Source: Caldifarciminota bacterium | GTDB lineage: Bacteria; Hydrothermota; Tepidihabitantia; Tepidihabitantales; JAOUPE01 | NCBI GenBank assembly: GCA_029880025.1 | Contig: JAOUPE010000095.1 | Coordinates: forward strand, 1 to 6,510 | Direction: 5' to 3' | DNA length: 6,510 nt | Part shown: positions 1-6,080 of the stretch, piece by piece | Position numbering within the stretch: position 1 is the stretch's first letter | How the letters are laid out: the number at the start of each line of letters is the position of its first letter | Made by a program: the position numbers and the translations under genes | Notes under the pieces: model-generated | What the model saw: only the letters and a program-made list of their open reading frames with translations | What the model was told of the DNA's origin: nothing | Database searches by the model: none

Positions 1-490
1 CCATACTACCGGAGGATTACAGATGATGCGCGAGGCGGTAAAGACGGTGGATGATTTTTGTAACAAGAAGCGCCTAAAAAAAAGACCATTAATTCTTGGA
101 GTTACGGTTCTTACCAGTTTAGATGAAAAATCGCTGGCTTTAGTCAGTGGCTATAAAAAACCGCTGCCCGTCACCGGACGAGTCGTGGCGCTTGCCAAAC
201 TTGCCCAAAAAGCTGGTCTGGACGGTGTGGTGGCTTCAGCCCGGGAAGTACCAGAAATTAAAAAAGCCTGCGGCAAGGATTTTATTACGGTCTGTCCAGG
301 AATTCGGTTACCCGAAGAAACTCCGATTACCGGAATTAATGACCAGGCAAGAGTAATTACGCCAAACGAAGCCGCGAAACGAGGTGCCGATTATATTGTA
401 CTCGGAAGACCAATAATCCAAGCCCTTGACCCGGTCAGTGTAATCGAAAGCGTCCGGAAAGCATTGGAAACTAAGAAAACGAAAACTTAG
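1..490 (+). CDS. pyrF: Orotidine 5'-phosphate decarboxylase, C-terminal part (5'-truncated by window edge)
   Basis: This enzyme decarboxylates OMP to UMP, the last step of de novo pyrimidine synthesis, in the cytoplasm. The reading frame is open from base 2 to the TAA at 488-490 and encodes about 162 residues. The family-typical His-(x)2-Gly-Gly-(x)2-Met-Met segment is coded from base 2, before the first in-frame ATG at 23, so that ATG is internal and the gene begins upstream of the window. Counted from the Met at 23, visible family motifs are GVTVLTS (about 26-32), GLDGVVASA (about 65-73), CPGIR (about 90-94), the phosphate-contacting Gln and following Arg of NDQARVITP (about 105-113), and YIVLGRPI (about 123-130), whose Arg contacts the phosphate in known structures. 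The catalytic Lys/Asp motif would lie upstream and cannot be seen. No other pyr gene is present. The gene ends 17 nt from a convergent gene. Confidence 0.95.
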   Translation, partial: HTTGGLQMMREAVKTVDDFCNKKRLKKRPLILGVTVLTSLDEKSLALVSGYKKPLPVTGRVVALAKLAQKAGLDGVVASAREVPEIKKACGKDFITVCPGIRLPEETPITGINDQARVITPNEAAKRGADYIVLGRPIIQALDPVSVIESVRKALETKKTKT

Positions 491-507
491 ATTAAAAAGT
501 ATTCAAC

Positions 508-801
508 TCATTTATTTTCCTTCCATTGTTTCTTTTTGCGCTTCATCTCTAATTCCAGCTTTCGGATAACTTTAAGATAATCTTTAACCGTATCATTGTT
601 GGCGAGCTCGGCAACTTCACCACGGCTTAATCGGTGATAAACAAAACCGCCTAATTCTGCCATTTTCTTTTCAATCCGTCTACTCAGCGCTAACATTTCC
701 ATCTTCAACCTACCCTTACGGGTCAAGTCTTCCGCCTCTTTGATTGCCGTCTTGGTGGCATCGCCTAACCAGATTTTTACATCGTCCCAAAATGTTTTCA
801 T
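508..801 (-). CDS. Small basic coiled-coil protein of unknown function (97 aa)
   Basis: I do not recognise a characterised family. The 97-residue protein is rich in Lys, Glu and Arg and is predicted almost wholly helical. An amphipathic stretch (about 1-30, starting MKTFWDDVKIW) leads into a probable coiled coil (about 25-60, with ELGGFVYHRL near 50-59), then a second charged helix and a Lys-rich tail (KRKKKQWKENK). There is no signal peptide, membrane segment or Cys motif. It loosely resembles the N-terminal half of small bacterial coiled-coil proteins that often end in a zinc ribbon, but the ribbon is absent. An in-frame ATG at 852 would add 17 residues. The ATG at 801 was chosen because AAAGGAG lies 6 nt upstream of it and a promoter sits just before, inside the longer version. 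It is divergent from the gene at 894 and convergent with pyrF. Confidence 0.75.
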   Translation of the reverse strand: MKTFWDDVKIWLGDATKTAIKEAEDLTRKGRLKMEMLALSRRIEKKMAELGGFVYHRLSRGEVAELANNDTVKDYLKVIRKLELEMKRKKKQWKENK

Positions 802-807
802 CGAATA

Positions 808-814
808 CTCCTTT
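808..814 (-). promoter_or_regulatory. Ribosome binding site deciding the start of the 97-aa gene
   Basis: On the minus strand AAAGGAG is followed by 6 nt and then the ATG at 801-799. This favours the internal start over the upstream ATG at 852. Because the -10 box is at 826-821, the site would lie almost at the 5' end of a leader of only about 12-14 nt. Confidence 0.75.
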
Positions 815-820
815 ATTTTT

Positions 821-848
821 AGTCTAACCCAGATTAAATTATTGTCAA
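821..848 (-). promoter_or_regulatory. Sigma-70-type promoter for the 97-aa gene
   Basis: On the minus strand a perfect -35 box TTGACA (848-843) is separated by 16 nt from TAGACT (826-821), which keeps the key T, A, A and T positions of TATAAT. The -10 box ends 19 nt before the chosen ATG at 801, with the Shine-Dalgarno site between them. The position supports the shorter start, since the longer reading frame would begin upstream of this promoter. Confidence 0.6.
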
Positions 849-857
849 TCAAAAGTA

Positions 858-886
858 TTGACTAGAGGAGATGGATTTTTTATTTT
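858..886 (+). promoter_or_regulatory. Candidate sigma-70-type promoter for the 347-aa gene, leaderless geometry
   Basis: TTGACT (858-863) and TATTTT (881-886) are separated by exactly 17 nt. The -10 box ends 7 nt before the ATG at 894, so transcription should begin at or within about a base of the start codon. The TTGACT also contains the only upstream in-frame TTG start (858), which makes that start unlikely. The -35 box of the divergent promoter lies only 9 nt away (849-857 between them). The -10 match is moderate (4 of 6). Confidence 0.45.
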
Positions 887-893
887 TACTATA

Positions 894-1937
894 ATGTCCT
901 GGCTGCGATTAATATTTGCCTTGCTTACGATTTTTATATTAATCATTGGTGCGCTGCTTTTGCCACCGGGCAAGGAAATCCCTTTAAGAAAATTTGCCAA
1001 TTCCAATCTGATCGGCTATGCTAAAATTGAAATCGACCCCAAAAATGAAATTGTTCAATCCTGGATTCAAAAAAAAGTTGAAAATAGCTGGACCAGAAGA
1101 CAAAAAAATTTCACCGCGGCGGATAATCGGTTTTTGAAAATTGCTCGAAAAATTCAAAATTTCTTGCTTAATACTATCGTATCGAAATTACGACCTTATT
1201 ATGTCGGTGCTTTATTTTATGCACCCAAGGACAGGGCTAGACCAGTAACCCTCTATCTAATCAATGCCCGCAGCAATCCTTTTATTTCATGGTTAATTGA
1301 CAAATCCATTCTCATCCTCAGTCCGAATCGCTATCGAACAATTATCGATTCGACCGATCGTCTTGAAACCGAGCCCAAGAAATACAAAATATTGCAATTT
1401 GACCGTTGTTCATTGATGTTTTTTAAAAATCTTTGTTTAATAACCGATACGATTATTAATTACCAGTATGCTTTTTCTAACAGCGATTCGATTCCTTTAC
1501 CCAATCTTTCAATGATGAGCTCGCTGCTTTCCGCCAAAAGTGATTTCCGGTTAATTCTGGACAATCGGTTTAAGACATTGCGGCTGGCATATAAATATCT
1601 TGAACCCAGGAAATTTACATTGGCAACCAAATTCGAAAAAGAGTTCTACCAGAATTTAATCGAGCGGCTTAAAAACTATTCGGATTCGATTGTAATGATG
1701 GGAATCGAGGCAAATATTATCGATGAGGATAAGATAAGCGGTAAATGGTTGATTGTGGTGAACAATAAAAATTCGGCTCGGCGACTTACTATCGTCGTGG
1801 ATGGAATTCACCAATTAGCCAGTCAGGAACTGGAAAAACGCAATTTAATTTATCGGGTTAGCCGAACACTTAAAAACCATACGATCGAATCCGAGTTTAT
1901 TATTTCTGGTGTTAAAAACTTAATCGGCTTTAATTAA
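894..1937 (+). CDS. Membrane-anchored protein of unknown function (347 aa)
   Basis: The family is not recognised. Residues 4-24 form a strong N-terminal hydrophobic segment (LRLIFALLTIFILIIGALLL) followed by PPGKE, reading as an uncleaved signal anchor with the rest outside the cytoplasm. It has no lipobox Cys. The remaining ~320 residues mix short beta-like stretches (YVGALFYA 103-110, VTLYLIN 118-124, ISGKWLIVVNN 281-291, RLTIVVDG 297-304) with basic amphipathic helices (about 51-100 and 244-262). The overall layout, an anchored protein with repeated alpha/beta units, is reminiscent of DUF3352-like envelope proteins, but I see no diagnostic motif. The start is uncertain: a TTG at 858 would add 12 residues but overlaps the -35 box, while ATG 894 puts the hydrophobic segment at the N-terminus. 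GAGGAG at 865-870 is 23 nt from this ATG, too far to act as its ribosome site. The gene ends 3 nt from a convergent gene. Confidence 0.8.
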   Translation: MSWLRLIFALLTIFILIIGALLLPPGKEIPLRKFANSNLIGYAKIEIDPKNEIVQSWIQKKVENSWTRRQKNFTAADNRFLKIARKIQNFLLNTIVSKLRPYYVGALFYAPKDRARPVTLYLINARSNPFISWLIDKSILILSPNRYRTIIDSTDRLETEPKKYKILQFDRCSLMFFKNLCLITDTIINYQYAFSNSDSIPLPNLSMMSSLLSAKSDFRLILDNRFKTLRLAYKYLEPRKFTLATKFEKEFYQNLIERLKNYSDSIVMMGIEANIIDEDKISGKWLIVVNNKNSARRLTIVVDGIHQLASQELEKRNLIYRVSRTLKNHTIESEFIISGVKNLIGFN

Positions 1938-1956
1938 AAATCAAAATTTTTTTAAT
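1933..1956. terminator. Possible bidirectional A/T hairpin between convergent genes
   Basis: ATTAAAAA (1933-1940) and TTTTTAAT (1949-1956) form a perfect 8-bp inverted repeat with an 8-nt loop, exactly over the junction where the + gene stops (TAA 1935-1937) and the - gene stops (TGA, 1943-1941). Both arms are pure A/T and there is no GC stem, so it is a weak candidate for a shared terminator. Confidence 0.25.
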
Positions 1957-2546
1957 CTTAACTCAAGCGAAAAATCTATTTTGGGCATGAGATTGGCTTG
2001 AGCCAAAAATTGGGTTTTGAAATTAAAGCCCAGGGTCTCCTGTTCTTTGAACTTATACATGTGACTTGAAACATAGGCATCGGCGATCGAGAATACCCAA
2101 ACCGCCGCGGTCCACCATAAAAGATTGTTCCGCTTATCACGATGTTCAAGATAGTTCTGATTGTTGTTTTCCCTTAATGCGTCCCGCGCCCGAAAATGTT
2201 CTCGAATCGAAAGCGAACCGAGTATTGACCAGGCGCCAAGCATGACGGTTCCTTTTAGATAGTTTTGGGTATAAAATTGACCGGTACCGGGTAAGAGAGT
2301 TGATAAGAGCATTGCTTTACCCGGAGACTTATAAAATTTAGCTTTTCCAGCTTTTTTTGCTTCCTTTATTTCATTTTGCGGTAGCGAATCAGCAGGTTGA
2401 ATTCTGGTTTGGTTAGTTGACTCGGCCGGTTGGACTTGAGCCGGCAAAGACTCAGGAATTGGATTTTGGGTATCAAATTGACCGTAACCGATTCTAAAAA
2501 TGAATAATGAAATAAAAGCCAAGAGGCAAAGCCTCAGTAAAAACAT
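1941..2546 (-). CDS. DUF5683-type envelope protein with signal peptide (201 aa)
   Basis: Residues 1-22 look like a Sec signal peptide (MFLLRLCLLAFISLFIFRIG, cleavage likely around YGQ). A Pro/Gln/Ser-rich linker follows (about 24-60). The core at about 72-165 shows hallmarks of the DUF5683 family found in FCB-group bacteria: SPGKAMLLSTLLPGTGQFY (74-92), a hydrophobic helix (about 99-114), a charged loop with RDKRNN (136-141), a second hydrophobic helix (about 142-155) and the DAYV motif (156-159). The function of the family is not established; a membrane or envelope location is inferred. The C-terminus has alternating strands and ends in Phe (DFSLELRLKKF), as many outer-membrane proteins do. 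The ATG at 2546 is the only in-frame Met before the hydrophobic segment, and an in-frame stop lies upstream. No clear Shine-Dalgarno site is seen. It is 33 nt downstream of the OmpA-like gene, probably in the same transcript. Confidence 0.8.
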   Translation of the reverse strand: MFLLRLCLLAFISLFIFRIGYGQFDTQNPIPESLPAQVQPAESTNQTRIQPADSLPQNEIKEAKKAGKAKFYKSPGKAMLLSTLLPGTGQFYTQNYLKGTVMLGAWSILGSLSIREHFRARDALRENNNQNYLEHRDKRNNLLWWTAAVWVFSIADAYVSSHMYKFKEQETLGFNFKTQFLAQANLMPKIDFSLELRLKKF

Positions 2547-2579
2547 TATCCGGCAGTTAAGACCGCGCGACGCTTAAAA

Positions 2580-3113
2580 TCATGGACTCCTAACGATTAT
2601 CTCAACCCGACGATTCTTCTGTCTCCCGGCTTTAGTTTTATTGTCTTCGATCGGTCTGGTATCGGCATAACCGGTCGCAACCAGCCGTTCGGATTTGATG
2701 CCCAGACTCTCTAAATATTTTAGAACCACGATTGCTTTCGCGGTCGAATATTCCCAATTGGTCGGATATTTATTGCGTAATGAAGAAATGACTGTGGTAT
2801 TATCGGTATGACCACAAATCAGTATCGCTCCCGACAATTTCTGAAGTTCCGGTACAATGGCTCGGAGCGCGGTCTCGCTTTTGGGCATAAGACTAAAGCT
2901 GGTTGGGCCAGGAAATAATTCATCGAAAGTGAAGACCTTTTTAAAAGCAACCTGCTCTTTCGCCTTCTTTAACTCCTGAATCTGGGTTTGCCACATCCGA
3001 TTTTCATCGGTTTGCTTTATCCGCTCGGTCTCGACCGGCAGATATTTGAAATTATAGAACAGAATAAAGATGGCGATGAAAATTAAGGCGATAATCCAGC
3101 CTAAAAATTTCAT
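2580..3113 (-). CDS. OmpA/MotB-family peptidoglycan-associated protein (177 aa)
   Basis: This is a bitopic inner-membrane protein: a transmembrane segment at about 3-20, a charged, probably coiled-coil linker (27-56), then a periplasmic OmpA-like domain (about 62-174), which in this family binds peptidoglycan non-covalently. Visible motifs are GHTDN (101-105), YPTNWEYS (116-123), the conserved RLVATGYADTRPI (143-155) and GRQKNRRVEI (163-172). The NWE-type segment is the MotB-like variant. The TM segment has no Asp, so this is not a proton-conducting MotB stator, and no motA lies nearby. Asp104 of the peptidoglycan-binding pair is present, but Lys126 stands where Arg is usual. A TTG at 3131 could extend it by 6 residues; ATG 3113 was chosen because AAAGGAGG precedes it. 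It lies 34 nt downstream of valS and 33 nt upstream of the DUF5683 gene, probably in one operon. Confidence 0.9.
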   Translation of the reverse strand: MKFLGWIIALIFIAIFILFYNFKYLPVETERIKQTDENRMWQTQIQELKKAKEQVAFKKVFTFDELFPGPTSFSLMPKSETALRAIVPELQKLSGAILICGHTDNTTVISSLRNKYPTNWEYSTAKAIVVLKYLESLGIKSERLVATGYADTRPIEDNKTKAGRQKNRRVEIIVRSP

Positions 3114-3119
3114 TGTCGT

Positions 3120-3127
3120 CCTCCTTT
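3120..3127 (-). promoter_or_regulatory. Strong Shine-Dalgarno site deciding the OmpA-like start
   Basis: On the minus strand AAAGGAGG is followed by 6 nt and the ATG at 3113-3111. It lies in the 34-nt gap after the valS stop and overrules the TTG at 3131. Confidence 0.85.
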
Positions 3128-3147
3128 CCAATTAAACATTAGCTGAA

Positions 3148-5766
3148 TTATATTTCCTTGTACAATTTCTTAAGCTTTTCGATTCGATCGGTAAATTTAT
3201 TCTTTCGCTCCTTTTCTCGTTCAATCACTTCTGGTTTCGCATTCTTCAGGAATCTCTCATCGACCAAGCGTTTCTGGGTTCGAGTCAACTCTTTAGTTTG
3301 ATTTTCTATCTCCTTAGCGATTCTTTTCCGTTCTTTTTCAAGATCGATGATGCCTTCCAAAGGCACATAGATTTCTAAGCCAGGCAATACCGCAATCGAG
3401 GAATGGTGAGGTCGTTTATTGGCATAACTTGTCGTGGCGACCTTTGCCAGGTCAGAAATTATACCTTCATTACGAATCAGAAAATCACCGATTTTTTTAT
3501 TTTCACTATTAATTAAGACCGAGACTTTTTTGGCAGCTTCAACATTCATCTCGGTTCGAATATTTCTTACCGATACAATCAGGTCCTTAAGTATTTCTAC
3601 CTTTTCTAAATCGGATTCATCAATTTTGATTTCATTCGGTGCTGGCTCCAGCATAATACTTCGTGAACTGAATTGAAATTTCTGCCACAATTCTTCGGTA
3701 ATGAATGGAGTAAAAGGGTGAAGTAATCGCAAAATACCAGAAAAAATCTCTTTTAAGGTATAGGTTGCTTTGGAGTCTTTCGCCTTTAACCTCGGTTTAA
3801 CAAATTCTAGATACCAGTCACACAGGTCGTGCCAGAAGAAGTTATAAAGTTCGGCGCTAACATAGGAGAAATTGAATTTTTCTAATCCATCTTCGACCGA
3901 GTTAACGATTCGGTTATACTTTGCCAAAATCCAGCGGTCAATCGGTTCCAAATCTTTCTGGCTTTGAGATTGGTCCTCGGGCATTTCGGTTAAATAGGGT
4001 TGGACCAGTCTTGCCGCATTCCAGATTTTATTGGTAAAGTTCCGACCCATCTCAAATTTCTGCTCACGCAGTCGGTAACTCTGCGATTGGCTCTCTAAAT
4101 AGGCAAGCGTGAAGCGCAGCGCATCGGCACTGTACTTGTCGATGATTTCTAACGGGTCGACACCAATTCCTTTGGAGCGGCTCATCCGTTCCCCTTGTTC
4201 GTTAAGAATAATTGAGTGGATATAAACCTTTCGAAACGGAATCGCACCGACAAATTCAAGCCCGGAGAAAATCATTCTTGCCACCCAGAGAAAGATGATT
4301 TCCGGAGCGGTAGAGAGAAAATCGGTGGGATAAAACTTCTTTAGGTCTTCGGTCGGATTTGGCCAGCCCATGGTTGAGAATGGCCAGAGTGCCGACGAGA
4401 ACCAGGTATCGAGAATATCCTCGTCCTGTCGGATATCTTTGCTCTTGCATTTGGGACATGATTTTGGGTCTTCGCGTGCAACCATTATCTCATCACAGTC
4501 GGCGCAATAGAATACCGGAATCCGATGCCCCCACCATAACTGGCGGGAGATGCACCAGTCTTTAATATTATTCATCCAATCCAGATAGACCTTGGTCCAC
4601 CGCTCGGGCACAAATTGAACTTTTCCCTGCTCGACAACTTTTATCGCCGGCATAGCTAAGTCTTTCATCTTTAAGAACCACTGTAGAGATACCAACGGCT
4701 CGACGATGGTTTCACAACGTTCACAACGCGTAATCCTCAACCGATATGGTTCAATTTTTTCAAGGAGTCCTTGCGCCGCAAGGTCGTGAACCACTGCCTT
4801 ACGACATTCTTCCCGAGTCAAACCTTGATATTGTTTCGGAACCTTATCGGTCATACAACCATTCTCATCAATCACCTTAACGAATTCTAAATTGGTCCGG
4901 TTCGCAATTTCAAAATCAACCGGGTCATGGGCTGGGGTTACCTTTACCGCTCCGGTCCCAAAATCCTGGTCAACCAAATCAATCGCGACAATTGGTATCA
5001 TACGATTTACTAAGGGCAGGCATACCGTCTTACCGATGCACGATTTATATCGCTCATCATCTGGATGGACCGCAACCGCAGTATCACCTAACATCGTTTC
5101 CGGTCGAGTCGTGGCAACCACAATCCTTTTAAGATTAGCGCAAGGGTCTTGAAGCGGATATTTGATATACCAAAGATTACCCTCTGATTCTTTATGTTTC
5201 ACTTCTAAATCAGAGATTGCGGTTTTACAGCTTGGACACCAGTTGACAATGTAAGCGCCGCGATAGATTAGACCCTTTTCGTAATAACGGACAAAGGCTT
5301 CTCTTACCGCTCGGGAAAGCATATCGTCCATTGTGAAACGCAAGCGGCTCCAATCGCAGGCACAACCCATCCGTTTCAATTGTTCAATGATTCGATTACC
5401 GTATTTATTTTTCCATTCCCAAGCATATTTCAAGAATGCTTCCCGACCCAAATCAAAACGGGTCTTACCTTCTTTGGCTAATGCCTTTTCAATCTGGACA
5501 TGGGTACCGATGCTGGCATGGTCGGTTCCGGGTAACCACAATACTTCATACCCGTGCAACTTTTTCCAGCGGATTAAGATATCTTGGAGAGTATTATTCA
5601 GGGCATGTCCAGTATGAAGTGAACCGGTAATATTGGGTGGCGGAATTACAATACAAAAACTTGGTTTGGGGGAGTTGGCATTGGCTCGAAAATAACCGTT
5701 ACTTTCCCAGAACTTATACCATTTCTCCTCGACCGGTTTAGGGTCATAACGCTTGGGTAATTCCAT
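3148..5766 (-). CDS. valS: Valine--tRNA ligase
   Basis: This class I synthetase charges tRNA-Val with valine in the cytoplasm. At 872 residues it has the usual bacterial length and is complete. In order: PPPNITGSLHTGH (42-54) with the HIGH-type signature HTGH; TDHASIGTH (81-89); NWCPSC (175-180); editing (CP1) domain with TTRPET (219-224) and VTPAHDP (276-282); CERC (348-351); DWCISRQLWWGH (403-414); a second Cys set, CADC (421-424) and CPKC (437-440); DTWFSSALWP (453-462); KMSKS-type RMSRS (527-531); anticodon-binding domain (about 605-740); and a ValRS-type C-terminal coiled coil (about 806-872). The Cys pairs probably hold two zinc ions. It departs from the commonest bacterial form in TDHASIGTH for TDHAGIATQ and SKGIGVDP for SKGNVIDP; both look like subtype variation, not decay. 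No Shine-Dalgarno site precedes the ATG. It is likely the first gene of an operon with the OmpA-like and DUF5683 genes. Confidence 0.98.
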   Translation of the reverse strand: MELPKRYDPKPVEEKWYKFWESNGYFRANANSPKPSFCIVIPPPNITGSLHTGHALNNTLQDILIRWKKLHGYEVLWLPGTDHASIGTHVQIEKALAKEGKTRFDLGREAFLKYAWEWKNKYGNRIIEQLKRMGCACDWSRLRFTMDDMLSRAVREAFVRYYEKGLIYRGAYIVNWCPSCKTAISDLEVKHKESEGNLWYIKYPLQDPCANLKRIVVATTRPETMLGDTAVAVHPDDERYKSCIGKTVCLPLVNRMIPIVAIDLVDQDFGTGAVKVTPAHDPVDFEIANRTNLEFVKVIDENGCMTDKVPKQYQGLTREECRKAVVHDLAAQGLLEKIEPYRLRITRCERCETIVEPLVSLQWFLKMKDLAMPAIKVVEQGKVQFVPERWTKVYLDWMNNIKDWCISRQLWWGHRIPVFYCADCDEIMVAREDPKSCPKCKSKDIRQDEDILDTWFSSALWPFSTMGWPNPTEDLKKFYPTDFLSTAPEIIFLWVARMIFSGLEFVGAIPFRKVYIHSIILNEQGERMSRSKGIGVDPLEIIDKYSADALRFTLAYLESQSQSYRLREQKFEMGRNFTNKIWNAARLVQPYLTEMPEDQSQSQKDLEPIDRWILAKYNRIVNSVEDGLEKFNFSYVSAELYNFFWHDLCDWYLEFVKPRLKAKDSKATYTLKEIFSGILRLLHPFTPFITEELWQKFQFSSRSIMLEPAPNEIKIDESDLEKVEILKDLIVSVRNIRTEMNVEAAKKVSVLINSENKKIGDFLIRNEGIISDLAKVATTSYANKRPHHSSIAVLPGLEIYVPLEGIIDLEKERKRIAKEIENQTKELTRTQKRLVDERFLKNAKPEVIEREKERKNKFTDRIEKLKKLYKEI

Positions 5767-5774
5767 GATTCTGG

Positions 5775-5802
5775 ATTATAAAACCATATTCCGATTTGTC
5801 AA
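5775..5802 (-). promoter_or_regulatory. Perfect-consensus sigma-70 promoter of valS, leaderless geometry
   Basis: On the minus strand TTGACA (5802-5797), a 16-nt spacer and TATAAT (5780-5775) match the consensus at all 12 positions. Only 8 nt (CCAGAATC) separate the -10 box from the valS ATG at 5766, so the transcript should begin 0-3 nt before the start codon. There is no room for a ribosome binding site or for a T-box leader, a common control of synthetase genes in Firmicutes. Confidence 0.8.
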
Positions 5803-6070
5803 TAAAACCATCAAAATTTATCATCTCGAAGTAATTCTAATTTTTTTGGTTATAAATTCAATTAAGGTTCCTTGAATTATTAAAAATTTGGAATCGGATT
5901 GGCGCCGGTTGATTTAGCTTTGCACGGATTAAGTTTTCAGGTTTTATTGACAACCATAAAAGCGGCGAAGTGTTTTCAACCTTGGGGAAAAAAGAAAAAT
6001 CGGGGCGTCAAATTCATCAACCTTAACCAATTCGCTGCGATTTAAATTCTCGGCTGAGTTGGTAAAAACC
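5803..6070. other. Intergenic stretch without a recognisable gene
   Basis: Between valS and the FG-GAP gene I see no credible coding sequence, tRNA or riboswitch. It is AT-rich on the valS side. A 7-bp inverted repeat, AATTCAA (5855-5861) and TTGAATT (5872-5878), has a 10-nt loop and no following T-tract. TTGACA at 5947-5952 is a perfect -35 box on +, but only a poor -10 candidate (TGTTTT, 5971-5976, spacing 18) follows, so a promoter for the downstream gene is possible but unconvincing. Confidence 0.4.
6026..6063 (+). other. Imperfect hairpin in the leader of the FG-GAP gene
   Basis: ACCAATTC (6026-6033) can pair with GAGTTGGT (6056-6063) through 8 bp including one G-U. Further pairing of GC (6034-6035) with GC (6053-6054) and CGA (6038-6040) with TCG (6050-6052) leaves a 9-nt loop and small bulges. 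It ends 7 nt before the Shine-Dalgarno site at 6071. A regulatory role is only speculation; such repeats also occur by chance. Confidence 0.2.
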
Positions 6071-6076
6071 GGGAGG
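6071..6076 (+). promoter_or_regulatory. Ribosome binding site of the FG-GAP gene
   Basis: GGGAGG is followed by 4 nt (CGAT) and the ATG at 6081. It supports this ATG as a true start followed by a signal peptide. Confidence 0.75.
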
Positions 6077-6080
6077 CGAT

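Noticed and set aside
147..356. A 69-codon + frame inside pyrF
   Set aside because: It overlaps conserved pyrF motifs in another frame and has no ribosome site or recognisable product.
471..490. CTAAG/CTTAG inverted repeat at the end of pyrF, a possible terminator
   Set aside because: It has only 5 bp with a 10-nt loop and no T-tract on either strand, so it is too weak to call.
858..893. TTG start at 858 for the 347-aa gene
   Set aside because: It lies inside the candidate -35 box, lacks a ribosome site, and would put a polar stretch before the hydrophobic anchor.
871..894. Seven-codon ORF (MDFLFLL) ahead of the 347-aa gene, overlapping its ATG, as a leader peptide
   Set aside because: GAGGAG abuts its ATG with no spacer and it lies within the promoter, so it would probably not be transcribed.
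890..895. TATAAT over the 894 start codon as a -10 box
   Set aside because: The spacing to TTGACT at 858 would be 26 nt, far from the usual 16-18; TATTTT at 881 fits at 17.
3434..5630. Several plus-strand and one extra minus-strand open frames of 64-94 codons inside valS
   Set aside because: They lie wholly within the conserved valS coding sequence in other frames, show no family motifs and are explained as shadows of it.
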